42,227 bases of DNA from Acidobacteriota bacterium (GCA_016184455.1 JACPCS010000123.1:543-42769); one strand, 5' to 3'; positions 8,046-15,530 are shown, counted from the first letter of the stretch. Numbers and translations: made by a program. The notes: a model not told the origin generated them from the sequence alone.

Positions 8046-8558
8046 GTGAAAGCGCGATCCTTCAGCCACGTCGGCATCACCGTGTCGAACTTCAACCGCG
8101 CGGTTCGCTTCTACTGGGACGTGTTCGGCTGTCCGCTCGTCGGGGTGGCCGACACGCCGCCGGAGCGCGTGCGCGCGTTCTTCAAGGTGGCAGGAGAGGC
8201 GCCTCGCTGCAAGATCGGCTGGATCCGGATCCCTGGCGGGGCCGTGATCGAGATCTTCGAATTTCAGCCGCAGCTCCCGCCGGCGGCCATTCCATGGAAT
8301 CGCGTCGGGCTGACGCACTTCTCGATGAACGTGCGGAACACGCATCGCTGGTACGAGTACCTGCAGCGCAGGGGCGTCGAGTGCGTCAGTCCTCCGGAGC
8401 GTTCGCCGCGCGGGCACTGGTTCTTCTTCGCCCGCGACATGGACGGCAACCTGATCGAGATGATGGATCTCGGCTACATGCGCTACGTGCTGCAGTGGCT
8501 GGGGCCGCTCGGCGGCTGGATCTTCCGCCGCGGCATGTACCGGAAGTACTACGAATGA
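8046..8558 (+). CDS. VOC (glyoxalase/dioxygenase superfamily) protein
   Basis: 170 residues with two beta-alpha-beta-beta-beta units of the vicinal-oxygen-chelate fold. Expected metal ligands are at the usual places: H8 in FSHVGITV, E69 or E72 in VIEIFEF, H91 in LTHFSM and E138 in DMDGNLIEMMD. These support a metal-dependent lyase, isomerase or dioxygenase. The chain ends with an unusual aromatic/basic tail, IFRRGMYRKYYE. GTG start at 8046, 13 bp after the GMC gene, so probably co-transcribed; the start agrees with the first conserved strand. The reaction is not identifiable. A REPIN-like repeat begins 3 bp after the stop. Confidence 0.9.
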   Translation: MKARSFSHVGITVSNFNRAVRFYWDVFGCPLVGVADTPPERVRAFFKVAGEAPRCKIGWIRIPGGAVIEIFEFQPQLPPAAIPWNRVGLTHFSMNVRNTHRWYEYLQRRGVECVSPPERSPRGHWFFFARDMDGNLIEMMDLGYMRYVLQWLGPLGGWIFRRGMYRKYYE

Positions 8559-8561
8559 TCC

Positions 8562-8701
8562 GGCGGGTCTGCCGCGCCTGCGATCATGAGCGCGGCGAGA
8601 CCCGCCCTCCGTACGACGTCACCCGGACGTACGTACGTACGATACGTAGGTACGTAGGCCGGGTCTCGCGGCCGTTAGGATCCATCGGCCGCAGACCCGG
8701 C
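8562..8701. repeat. REPIN-like inverted hairpin pair, family 1, copy A (intergenic)
   Basis: Two hairpins in opposite orientation. Right unit: head GTAG (8654-8657), then stem GCCGGGTCT(C)GCGGCC (8658-8673) pairing with GGCCGCAGACCCGGC (8687-8701), 15 bp with one bulged C. Left unit on the minus strand: head GGAG (complement of 8607-8610), then a 16-bp stem formed by 8562-8577 and 8590-8606, again with a single bulge at the same place. The spacer 8611-8653 is rich in TACG. This is the layout of REP doublets (REPINs/BIMEs), whose units begin with GTAG or GGAG. It fills the gap between the VOC and ROK genes and could also act on transcription or mRNA ends. Confidence 0.85.
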
Positions 8702-8709
8702 GTGTCCAG

Positions 8710-9600
8710 ATGAGAATTGGGATCGATCTCGGGGGGACCAAGATCGAGGCCGTCGCGCTCGACGGCAGCCGCGAGCTCGCGCGCCGGCGTCTCGACACGC
8801 CTCGTGGCGACCATGCGGCCACGATCGATGCCGTCGTCGGCCTGGTGCGACACCTGGAAGCGGAGCTCGGACAGAGCGCCTCAGTCGGGATCGGCATTCC
8901 CGGCACGATGTCGCCCGCGACCGGGCTCGTCAAGAACGCCAACTCGGTGTGGCTGATTGGCCGACCGCTGCAGACGGATCTCGAGCGGCGGCTCGATCGC
9001 CCGATTCGCATGGCGAACGACGCCAACTGCTTTGCGGTCTCGGAGGCGGCCGATGGCGCGGCCGCCGGTGCGGAGGTGGTGTTTGGCGTGATCCTCGGCA
9101 CCGGGACCGGCGGTGGCATCGTCGTGCGGGGGCAGATCGTGGTCGGCGTCAACGCCGTGGCAGGGGAGTGGGGGCACAACCCGCTGCCGTGGCCGGCCGA
9201 CGACGAGCGGCCTGGTCCGGCGTGCTACTGCGGCCGGCGGGGGTGCATCGAGACGTTTCTCTCCGGGCCGGGGCTGCAGGCCGACTATGCGCGGTCAACG
9301 GGCGAGACGCGCACGGCGGCGGAGATCGCCGAGCAGGCGGCCGCCGGCGACCGTGGCGCGTCGGCGGCGCTGGAGCGCTACGAAGGGCGGCTGGCGCGCG
9401 GCCTCGCGTCGATCATCAACGTGCTGGATCCGGACGTGATCGTCCTGGGCGGCGGACTCTCCAACATCGATCGGCTGTACACGAGCGTCCCGCGCCTCTG
9501 GTCGCCGTACGTGTTCTCCGATACGGTGGCGACGCGGCTCGTGAAGGCGCGGCACGGCGATTCGAGCGGCGTGCGCGGCGCGGCGTGGCTGTGGGAATAG
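8710..9600 (+). CDS. ROK-family sugar kinase (fructokinase/N-acetylhexosamine kinase type)
   Basis: 296 residues, the size of single-domain ROK kinases without a DNA-binding domain. It phosphorylates a hexose (fructose, mannose, glucose or GlcNAc/ManNAc) with ATP in the cytoplasm. The phosphate loop is DLGGTK (6-11). The catalytic aspartate is D104 in ANDANCFA, the sugar-binding part is GEWGHNPLPW (with zinc-ligand H156), and the ROK zinc signature CYCGRRGCIE (C172, C174, C179) is complete. A second nucleotide loop ILGTGTGGG precedes it. The ATG at 8710 fits the conserved MRIGIDLGG beginning. A REPIN-like repeat lies directly upstream, so the promoter must lie within or before that repeat. 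The exact sugar is not determinable. Confidence 0.93.
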   Translation: MRIGIDLGGTKIEAVALDGSRELARRRLDTPRGDHAATIDAVVGLVRHLEAELGQSASVGIGIPGTMSPATGLVKNANSVWLIGRPLQTDLERRLDRPIRMANDANCFAVSEAADGAAAGAEVVFGVILGTGTGGGIVVRGQIVVGVNAVAGEWGHNPLPWPADDERPGPACYCGRRGCIETFLSGPGLQADYARSTGETRTAAEIAEQAAAGDRGASAALERYEGRLARGLASIINVLDPDVIVLGGGLSNIDRLYTSVPRLWSPYVFSDTVATRLVKARHGDSSGVRGAAWLWE

Positions 9601-9633
9601 AGTAGGCGGCCAGCTTATTGCAGGGTTACTGAT

Positions 9634-10554
9634 GTGGACGTTATCGTCGAGCCGGCCGATGGCCTCGAACCCGTGCTCGCCGCCATCAATGGCGCGCAGA
9701 AGACCGTCGACGTCATCATCTTCCGGCTCGATCTGAAAGCGATCGAGAAGGCGCTCGAGGCGGCCGTCGGCCGGGGCGTCACCGTCCGCGCGCTGGTCGC
9801 GCATACCCACACAGGCCCCGATAAACGGCTGCGGCAACTCGAGGACCGGATGCTCGCCAGCGGCGTCATGGTCAGCCGCACCGGGGACGACCTGGTTCGG
9901 TATCACGGCAAGCTCATGATCCTCGATCGTGAGGCGCTGCACGTGTACGGCTTCAACTACACGGCCATCGACATCAAGAGCCGCAGCTTCGGTGTCGTCA
10001 CGCGCGATCGCCGCCTGGTCCAGGAGGCGCTGCGGCTGTTCGAGGCCGACGCGACGCGGCAGGAGTTCGAGCCGCTCGTCGACGAGTTCGTGGTCAGCCC
10101 GGAGAACGCACGCGAGCAGCTCGCCACCTTCATCAAGCGGGCGAAGAAATCGCTCGCGATCTACGACCCGAGGCTCACGGACGTGTCGATGCTGCGGCTG
10201 CTTCAGCTTCGGGCGAAGGCGGGCGTCGACGTCCGCGTGCTGGGGAAGGCGGGCAGGGGAGGCGGCGCCCTCAAAGTGCAGAAGCTGCCGGGCTTGCGGC
10301 TGCACGTGCGTGCGTTGATTCGCGACGGCGACGCGGTGTTCGTCGGCAGTCAGAGCCTGCGCGCACTCGAGCTGGACGGCCGGCGCGAGGTCGGCCTCAT
10401 CGTCCGCGATCCGGTCCTCGTCAAGCGGCTCCAGGAGGTCTTCGAGGAAGACTGGGCCAGGACCGACGTCGGCCGGAAAGAGCAGAAGCAGTTCGAAAAG
10501 GACCAGAAGCTCGCCGCGGCCGACGACGTGGCGGCGATGGCTCCAGAGGGATGA
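9634..10554 (+). CDS. Phospholipase D-like protein, second HKD motif altered
   Basis: 306 residues with two PLD-fold halves. The first half has a full HxK motif, RYHGKLMILD (H91, K93, D98). The second has LHVRALIRDGDAVFVGSQSL (H224, R226, D231), with arginine in place of the catalytic lysine, so the second site is degenerate or changed. PLD-fold enzymes use one histidine from each half to cleave phosphodiesters in lipids or nucleic acids. No signal peptide or membrane segment is seen, so it is probably cytoplasmic. The C-terminus is charged (RKEQKQFEKDQK). GTG start at 9634, 33 bp after the ROK gene; possibly the same transcript. The substrate is unknown. Confidence 0.82.
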   Translation: MDVIVEPADGLEPVLAAINGAQKTVDVIIFRLDLKAIEKALEAAVGRGVTVRALVAHTHTGPDKRLRQLEDRMLASGVMVSRTGDDLVRYHGKLMILDREALHVYGFNYTAIDIKSRSFGVVTRDRRLVQEALRLFEADATRQEFEPLVDEFVVSPENAREQLATFIKRAKKSLAIYDPRLTDVSMLRLLQLRAKAGVDVRVLGKAGRGGGALKVQKLPGLRLHVRALIRDGDAVFVGSQSLRALELDGRREVGLIVRDPVLVKRLQEVFEEDWARTDVGRKEQKQFEKDQKLAAADDVAAMAPEG

Positions 10555-10558
10555 GCGC

Positions 10559-11593
10559 TTACGCCGAGGAGCGCTCCTCGGCGGCCCTCAGGCCGTCCCG
10601 AGTGCCGTTCGAGCGCAGGCGCGAGACCGCGCGGCCGACGTGGAGCGACGCGTAGAAGATCCGCCCCACCTGCAGGCCGCCCTTCAGGCGGTGGCGGCCG
10701 ATCGCTTCCAGGCCAGCCGACGCGATACAGCCGCAGTTGTTGCAGTCGGGGTCGCCGCCGAACTGGCATGGCATGATGCGCCGCTCGAAATCCGAGGAGA
10801 CGCAGGTCGTCGTCTGTGCGAACACACAGTCTTCCGGCGACTGCGGCGGCCGGGCATACACATTCAGCATTCCATCGAGCATCTGCAGCTTGGGAATCTG
10901 CAATCGGAGCCGCCGCAGGTCGGCAATGACGCGCGCGCGGTCAGTCGATGTCAGCCGTTCGGCCGAGATTTCTCCCCTCTGCGGCGTGTACAAGCTCACC
11001 CAGATCAGCCGTGTATGCGGATTGTCCTGCCACATGCGCAGAAACTGCTCGAGGTAGCCCTCCTGCCGCGCCTGTTGCCTCGTCACCGTGCAGTGCACGG
11101 TGATCTGGTGCCCGACGATGTGCTTGAGGATGCGGTCGTAGGTCGCCGGCGTACGCCGAGCGTCGTGCTCCGGCTGAAGCCCGTCGATCGAGACGACGAT
11201 CTGGAGCCGTTCGAGCTGCGCCCATTCGACGGGAATCGGCCGTACGGCGCTCGTCACGAGCTGCGTGTGAATCCCGCGGGCGGCGAGTTGAGGCAGAATC
11301 ACGCCGAGCTCGCGGTACCGTACGAGGGGCTCTCCCCCCACAATCGACACGTGCAGCGGGCGGTGGCCATCGATGAGCGCCATGAAGCGCTCGATCAGTT
11401 CCTGACCGCGAAAATCCGAGAGCCCGCGGAGCGTGACGTCACCGCCGAGGTGACTGTCGCCGTAGGCGTAGCAGCCGGGACACTGGAGCGGGCATTCCTT
11501 GGTGATCTCGACCGACAAGTTGGGTCGATAGCCCGCGAGAATGCGGCCCCACGCCTGGATCACGTCACGCGCGACAACGCCGGTAGCAGCCAT
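10559..11593 (-). CDS. Radical SAM enzyme with C-terminal cysteine-rich segment
   Basis: 344 residues from the ATG at 11593. An upstream in-frame start at 11644 is less likely, because the conserved part starts near GYRPNLSVEITKECP. The radical SAM cluster motif is C34-x3-C38-x2-C41 (ECPLQCPGCYAYG), followed by SIVGGEPL (the GGE motif that binds SAM) and VVSIDGLQPEHD. The C-terminal half has many cysteines (CVFAQTTTC, then CQFGGDPDCNNCGC) that could bind an auxiliary Fe-S cluster, as in SPASM/twitch-type enzymes. Such enzymes modify peptides, tRNA or small molecules, and the substrate cannot be told here. It is convergent with the PLD gene (4 bp between stops) and divergent from the SET gene, with a 77-bp shared upstream region. 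Confidence 0.88.
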   Translation of the reverse strand: MAATGVVARDVIQAWGRILAGYRPNLSVEITKECPLQCPGCYAYGDSHLGGDVTLRGLSDFRGQELIERFMALIDGHRPLHVSIVGGEPLVRYRELGVILPQLAARGIHTQLVTSAVRPIPVEWAQLERLQIVVSIDGLQPEHDARRTPATYDRILKHIVGHQITVHCTVTRQQARQEGYLEQFLRMWQDNPHTRLIWVSLYTPQRGEISAERLTSTDRARVIADLRRLRLQIPKLQMLDGMLNVYARPPQSPEDCVFAQTTTCVSSDFERRIMPCQFGGDPDCNNCGCIASAGLEAIGRHRLKGGLQVGRIFYASLHVGRAVSRLRSNGTRDGLRAAEERSSA

Positions 11594-11670
11594 GTGGCGA
11601 CCATTATAGGCGGCTCGGTAGCTGGGTCGCCACCGAACGACCATCTACCTTTGTTATCCTGTGGTCCGGC

Positions 11671-12087
11671 ATGCCCGGGAGCCCGCGGCCGCCGCGCATC
11701 GCGCGGCGCCGCTCGAAGCTGCACGGCTGGGGCGTGTTCGCGCTCGAGCCGATCGCGAAGAACAAGCGGATCATCGACTACGCCGGCGAGCTGATCACGC
11801 ACCGCGAGAGCCTGACGCGCGAGACGCGCTACCTCAAGCGTGGCGAGATCTGGTGCTTCACCGTCAACGGGCGGTGGGTGCGCGACGCCGACGTCGGCGG
11901 CAACATCGCGCGGTTCATCAACCACGCCTGCAAGCCGAACTGCTACACCGAGATCGTGGACCACACGATCTGGATCCGCGCGGCGCGCCACATCGAACGC
12001 GGTGAAGAGCTGACCTACGACTATCACACCGACGGCGAGCACGTGATTCCGTGCCGGTGCCGACCCGGATGCACACGCAAGCTGTAG
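11671..12087 (+). CDS. SET-domain protein-lysine methyltransferase
   Basis: 138 residues, essentially a bare SET domain that would transfer methyl from SAM to a protein lysine. Clear motifs are HGWGVFALEPI (18-28), the knot element RFINHACKPNC (81-91) and GEELTYDYHT (111-120). A short post-SET group C128-x-C130-x3-C134 follows; with the cysteine in NHACKP it could hold zinc. The domain is eukaryote-like, but small SET proteins are known in several bacterial phyla. The ATG at 11671 opens an operon with the SpoIID-like gene, whose start overlaps this gene's end by 19 bp. The target protein is unknown. The domain is complete, with no missing key residue. Confidence 0.92.
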   Translation: MPGSPRPPRIARRRSKLHGWGVFALEPIAKNKRIIDYAGELITHRESLTRETRYLKRGEIWCFTVNGRWVRDADVGGNIARFINHACKPNCYTEIVDHTIWIRAARHIERGEELTYDYHTDGEHVIPCRCRPGCTRKL

Positions 12088-13610
12088 CCCGGGTCGCGGC
12101 GGTCGTCGCGGTCACCTCGCTCGTATCCGCGCAGGGCGACGTCACGGACGCGCAGCTCGAGGCGCTCAGCCGGGGGCGCGTCGTTCGCGTCGGACCGGCC
12201 GCGGGCGGCCGCGGACCGGTGATCGAGCTCCCGCTGGAGGTCTATGTCGCACGCGTGCTGGCGGGCGAGGGCGAGCCGCGTGCGGCGGAGGCGGCGCAGC
12301 AGGCATTGGCCATCGCCATTCGCACGTATGCGCTCGCGAACGCGGGGCGCCACGCACGCGAGGGTTTCGATCTCTGCGACGGCACGCATTGCCAGGTGCC
12401 GCGCACCGCCACAGCCGCGTCACGGCGGGCGACGCTCGCCACCGCGGGCCAGCTTCTCACGTATAGCGGCGCACCCGCGGAGCTCTTTTACTCGGCGTCG
12501 TGCGGCGGGTATTCCGAGAGCGCCGGAGAGGTGTGGCCGGGCCTCAGCTATCCCTACCTGGTCGCAGCGCCAGACGACGTGCACGCAGACGACGCGCCGT
12601 GGATGCTCGAGCTCACCATCGCCCACGTGCAGCGGTCGCTGGAGCGTGTGGGCTTCGACGGTCGGTTGCGCGACGTGCGTGTCGACGAGCGGAGCGCCTC
12701 GGGCCGGGCGGCGCGCCTCCAGCTGCCGGGCCTCTTTCCCGATGTGATCGCGGGCGACCAGTTCCGCGCGGCGCTCGGAACGACCGTGCTGCGCAGCACC
12801 GCCTTCACGATCGAGCGGCGCGGCAGCACGCTGCGGTTCACCGGCCGCGGGTACGGGCACGGCGTCGGCATGTGCGTCATCGGTGCGGGGCGGCGCGCCG
12901 AACGCGGCGAGAACGCACAGGCAATCCTCGCTCGGTACTACCCGGGGCTGGTACTGACGCAGCTGGCCGGGTCTGCGGCGGCGGGCTCGTCCGCGCCGCG
13001 AGACCCGGCCTACGACGGGGTACGTCGGGCGGGTCTCGCCGAGCGCACAATCGCGGGCGAGTCAGACCCGCCGCGCGCGGCCGGTCGCGCGAGCATCACC
13101 GTGGAAGTGCCATCGGTCTCCTCGGTCGACGCGGCGGAAGTGGAGCGGCTCACCGCGGCTGCGCACGACGCGCTCGGCCGGACCCTCGGGGTCTCGGTCG
13201 CGCCGATGACCCTCCGCATCCACGCGTCGCTCGAGAGCTTTCGTCAAGCCACCGGCCGTCCGTGGTGGGTCAGCAGCGTCGCCGACGGGACCTCGATCGA
13301 TCTCGTTCCGGCGCCGCTCCTCGCGCAGCGCGAGGGCGTCGAATCGGCGATCCGGACCGCGGTGGCCGAGCTCCTGGTCGCGCCGGCCCTGGCAGAACGT
13401 CCCCGGTGGGTTCGGGTGGGCGCCGCGCGCTATTTCGCGCGCGGCAGCGCGCCGCCGGCGGCGGACGCGCGCCGGGATATCCGCTGTCCGTCCGATGCGG
13501 AGCTGACGCTCGCGATTTCGGCGCCGGCACAGCGGGATGCCGAGGCGCGCGCCGAGGCGTGCTTCGCGCGCGCGTACGCCCGCACGCGGGAGTGGAAATC
13601 GGTTCGGTGA
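12069..13610 (+). CDS. SpoIID/LytB-domain secreted protein
   Basis: 513 residues from the ATG at 12069. This start is preferred over an in-frame GTG at 12051 because it gives a clean signal peptide, MHTQAVARVAAVVAVTSLVS, cut near SAQ. The SpoIID/LytB domain runs from about 45 to 300: LPLEVYVARVLAGEGEP, QALAIAIRTYAL, LFYSASCGGYSE and GRGYGHGVGMC. In sporulating bacteria SpoIID is a lytic transglycosylase for peptidoglycan; here a cell-wall role is likely but sporulation is not implied. A REPIN-like repeat (12965-13072) is read in frame in the linker after the domain. The last 170 residues (ITVEVPSVSS onward) resemble a peptidase-M1-like or hypothetical tail without a recognised active site. 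It overlaps the antisense extension of the VTT gene. Confidence 0.88.
   Translation: MHTQAVARVAAVVAVTSLVSAQGDVTDAQLEALSRGRVVRVGPAAGGRGPVIELPLEVYVARVLAGEGEPRAAEAAQQALAIAIRTYALANAGRHAREGFDLCDGTHCQVPRTATAASRRATLATAGQLLTYSGAPAELFYSASCGGYSESAGEVWPGLSYPYLVAAPDDVHADDAPWMLELTIAHVQRSLERVGFDGRLRDVRVDERSASGRAARLQLPGLFPDVIAGDQFRAALGTTVLRSTAFTIERRGSTLRFTGRGYGHGVGMCVIGAGRRAERGENAQAILARYYPGLVLTQLAGSAAAGSSAPRDPAYDGVRRAGLAERTIAGESDPPRAAGRASITVEVPSVSSVDAAEVERLTAAAHDALGRTLGVSVAPMTLRIHASLESFRQATGRPWWVSSVADGTSIDLVPAPLLAQREGVESAIRTAVAELLVAPALAERPRWVRVGAARYFARGSAPPAADARRDIRCPSDAELTLAISAPAQRDAEARAEACFARAYARTREWKSVR
12965..13072. repeat. REPIN-like inverted hairpin pair, family 1, copy B (inside SpoIID-like gene)
   Basis: Same build as 8562-8701. 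The left unit, read on the minus strand, has GTAG (complement of 13010-13013) and a 16-bp stem formed by 12965-12980 and 12994-13010, with one bulge at 13000. The right unit has an altered head (GTCG, 13024-13027), a 9-bp outer stem GGCGGGTCT (13028-13036) pairing with AGACCCGCC (13064-13072), and a weaker inner stem. Arms match copy A closely, in reverse orientation. As bounded here it is 108 nt, a multiple of three, and the gene stays open through it. Confidence 0.8.
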
Positions 13611-14210
13611 TCGGGCGGCTGCGGGCCGCCGGGCGTGCGTGTTGCGCCAGAGGAGGATGGCGGAGGCGATCGTACCGGCCACGGCCATCGCGATGAATCC
13701 TGCGATCGCGAACTGAAAGGCCTCGGACTCCATCACGCGGAGCACCCCGCGTCCGTAGATGCGCGCCAGTGCGGCCCCGGCGCTGAAGCGGGCGAGCCGC
13801 ATCAGCGCGAATGTCGGAAAGAAGATGCGGCGGCTGACCTGCAGCGCGCCGCACGTGAGGATGAAGGGCGTGAGCGGAAACGGCGGCGGCAGCAGCGCGG
13901 GAACCGCCAGCGCCACCGCGCCGCCGGTGCGCACCCGCTGTCGAAGCCGCTCGAGGCGCCGCACGGGCGCGAATCGATGGAGCCCCGCCTCGCCCGCCTT
14001 GTAGCCGATCCAGAACGTCACGGCGGCGCCGGCGAGCGACCCGGCCGTGGCCAGCAGCGGGTACAGCCAGAACAGCCGCTCATCGCGGGCGGCGAGGTAG
14101 ATCACCAGCGCATCAATCCCGAAGGGCATGAAGAACACCACCGAGGAATCGAGCGCGCCCAGCAGCAGCGCGCCCCACCACGTGAGAAAGACATTGAGCG
14201 TCGCTACCAA
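13062..14210 (-). CDS. VTT (DedA/TVP38-like) membrane protein with antisense C-terminal extension
   Basis: Inner-membrane protein of the VTT/SNARE-associated type: LNVFLTWWGALLLGALDSSV, PFGIDALVIYLAA, LYPLLATAGSLAGAAVTFWIG, the re-entrant part PALLPPPFPLTPFILTCGAL, and a last helix IAGFIAMAVAGTIASAILLW. DedA/TVP38 proteins move lipids or affect membrane homeostasis. The TTG at 14210 overlaps the stop of the algD-like gene (14204-14206), suggesting coupling. The recognisable protein ends near 13620, but no stop occurs until 13062. About 180 extra Arg/Ala-rich residues therefore run antisense to the SpoIID-like gene, an overlap of 549 bp. That tail is probably an artefact of a lost stop in GC-rich DNA, or a sequencing error near 13620. 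Confidence 0.75.
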   Translation of the reverse strand: MVATLNVFLTWWGALLLGALDSSVVFFMPFGIDALVIYLAARDERLFWLYPLLATAGSLAGAAVTFWIGYKAGEAGLHRFAPVRRLERLRQRVRTGGAVALAVPALLPPPFPLTPFILTCGALQVSRRIFFPTFALMRLARFSAGAALARIYGRGVLRVMESEAFQFAIAGFIAMAVAGTIASAILLWRNTHARRPAAARSPNRFPLPRAGVRAREARLGARLGIPLCRRRNRERQLRIGRTADIPARVRRRRRAAAREIARGAHPNPPGTFCQGRRDQELGHRGPDRRFDALALREERRRNEIDRGPVGDAADPPRTAGGLTKALERRVDAEGHRRDRDPEGPAERVVRSRGEPLHFRRVDRGDRWHFHGDARATGRARRV

Positions 14211-15520
14211 CAGATTCCGTCATAGCGCGCGCGGACCCTGCTGAAGTCGAGCGGCAGGCGCACCAGATCGACGACGATGTGATCCGGGCGGGCCCGCTCG
14301 ACCGCAGCGGGAAACTCGGGATCCGCGTTGCCGACGACGACGACGTCCGAGCGATCGAGCAGCTCGTCGACCGAGTCGCAGAGGTGGCGCGACAGGTGCG
14401 GTATCTGCTCTTCGATGTACTGCTTGTTGGCGCCGACCAGCCGTGCGAGCGACACGTTCCGGTCGTAGATCGCCAGCGAATACCCCTTGCCGAGGAGCGC
14501 CTCCGCGAGAATCACCATCGGCGCTTCGCGGAGATCGTCGGTGCCCGCCTTGAAGCTGAAGCCGAGCAGCCCGATCCGTTTCCGGCCGGTCTCGACGATG
14601 CGATCGATCGCGTGCTGCACCTGGAGCCGGTTGCTGCCGAGGAGCGCGTTGATGAGCGGCAGCTCGAGATCCATCTCCTTGCCGCGGTACTGCAGCGCGC
14701 GGATGTCCTTCGGCAGGCAGGAGCCGCCGAAGGCGAAGCCGGGCCGCAGGTAATAGGGCGACAGATTCAGCTTCGCGTCCGAGCAGAAGATGTCCATCAC
14801 CTCGTGCGAGTCGACCTCCAGGCGCTTGCAGAGGTTGCCGATCTCGTTGGCGAAGACGATCTTCACCGCGTGCCAGACGTTGCTGACGTACTTGAGCATC
14901 TCCGCCACGCGGATGCTCGTGTGGTAGACCGGCGCCGGCAGGTGCTGGTAGAGCGCGGCGGCCGGGGCCGCATCCACGGCATGGTTGTGGCCGATGAGCG
15001 TGAGCGGCGGCTGGCGGAAGTCGGCGAGCGCCGTCCCTTCGCGCAGGAACTCGGGATTGACCGAGACGCCGAAGCCGTCGCCGTAGCGCTTGCCGGAGGT
15101 CGCCTCGAGCGCGGGAATCAGCCGGCCGTGCGTCGTGCCGGGCAGAACCGTGCTCCGGATCGTGACCACGTGGTACGAGTCCTTGTCGCGCAGCACGGTC
15201 CCGATCTGCTCGCACACGCGCGTGAGATAGGTGAGATCGAGGCTGCCGTTGCGCTGGCTAGGCGTTCCGACGCAGATGAGCGACACGTCGCTCCCGTGGA
15301 TGGCCTCAGCCGCGTCCGTGGTGGCGCGCAGACGCCCGGCCTCTACGCCCGCGCGCAGGAGCTCGGCGAGGCCCGGCTCGACGATCGGGCTGCGTCCGGC
15401 ATTGATCGCGCGGACCTTGTCCTCGTTGACGTCGACGCCGATCACGTCGTGTCCGTCGCCGGCAAACGCGGCCGCCGAGACGCTTCCGACGTAGCCGAGC
15501 CCGAAAACCGAAATCCTCAT
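14204..15520 (-). CDS. algD: GDP-mannose 6-dehydrogenase (AlgD-like nucleotide-sugar dehydrogenase)
   Basis: 438 residues. Oxidises GDP-mannose to GDP-mannuronate with two NAD+, a precursor step for alginate-like uronic polymers. The N-terminal NAD loop is GLGYVG (7-12). The catalytic cysteine C268 is in RPGFAFGGSCLPKDIRAL, the AlgD form of this motif; UDP-glucose dehydrogenases usually have GGSCFPKD. The segment VAEMLKYVSNVWHAVKIVFA and the C-terminus YDGICW also match AlgD rather than Ugd. The length is as in AlgD (about 436). It starts 10 bp after the AsnB gene and overlaps the VTT gene start by 7 bp, so it sits inside the operon. A UDP-sugar substrate is the main alternative. No other alginate genes are seen in the window. 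Confidence 0.88.
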   Translation of the reverse strand: MRISVFGLGYVGSVSAAAFAGDGHDVIGVDVNEDKVRAINAGRSPIVEPGLAELLRAGVEAGRLRATTDAAEAIHGSDVSLICVGTPSQRNGSLDLTYLTRVCEQIGTVLRDKDSYHVVTIRSTVLPGTTHGRLIPALEATSGKRYGDGFGVSVNPEFLREGTALADFRQPPLTLIGHNHAVDAAPAAALYQHLPAPVYHTSIRVAEMLKYVSNVWHAVKIVFANEIGNLCKRLEVDSHEVMDIFCSDAKLNLSPYYLRPGFAFGGSCLPKDIRALQYRGKEMDLELPLINALLGSNRLQVQHAIDRIVETGRKRIGLLGFSFKAGTDDLREAPMVILAEALLGKGYSLAIYDRNVSLARLVGANKQYIEEQIPHLSRHLCDSVDELLDRSDVVVVGNADPEFPAAVERARPDHIVVDLVRLPLDFSRVRARYDGICW

Positions 15521-15530
15521 AGGGGAATCC

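Noticed and set aside
8595-8669. Rho-independent terminator between the VOC and ROK genes
   Set aside because: The inverted repeats have no following T-tract and a second copy of the same structure lies inside a gene, so a dispersed repeat explains them better.
14204-15520. Assignment as UDP-glucose 6-dehydrogenase
   Set aside because: The cysteine motif GGSCLPKD at residue 268, the WHAVKIVFA segment and the GICW end fit the GDP-mannose enzyme better, although substrate remains inferred.
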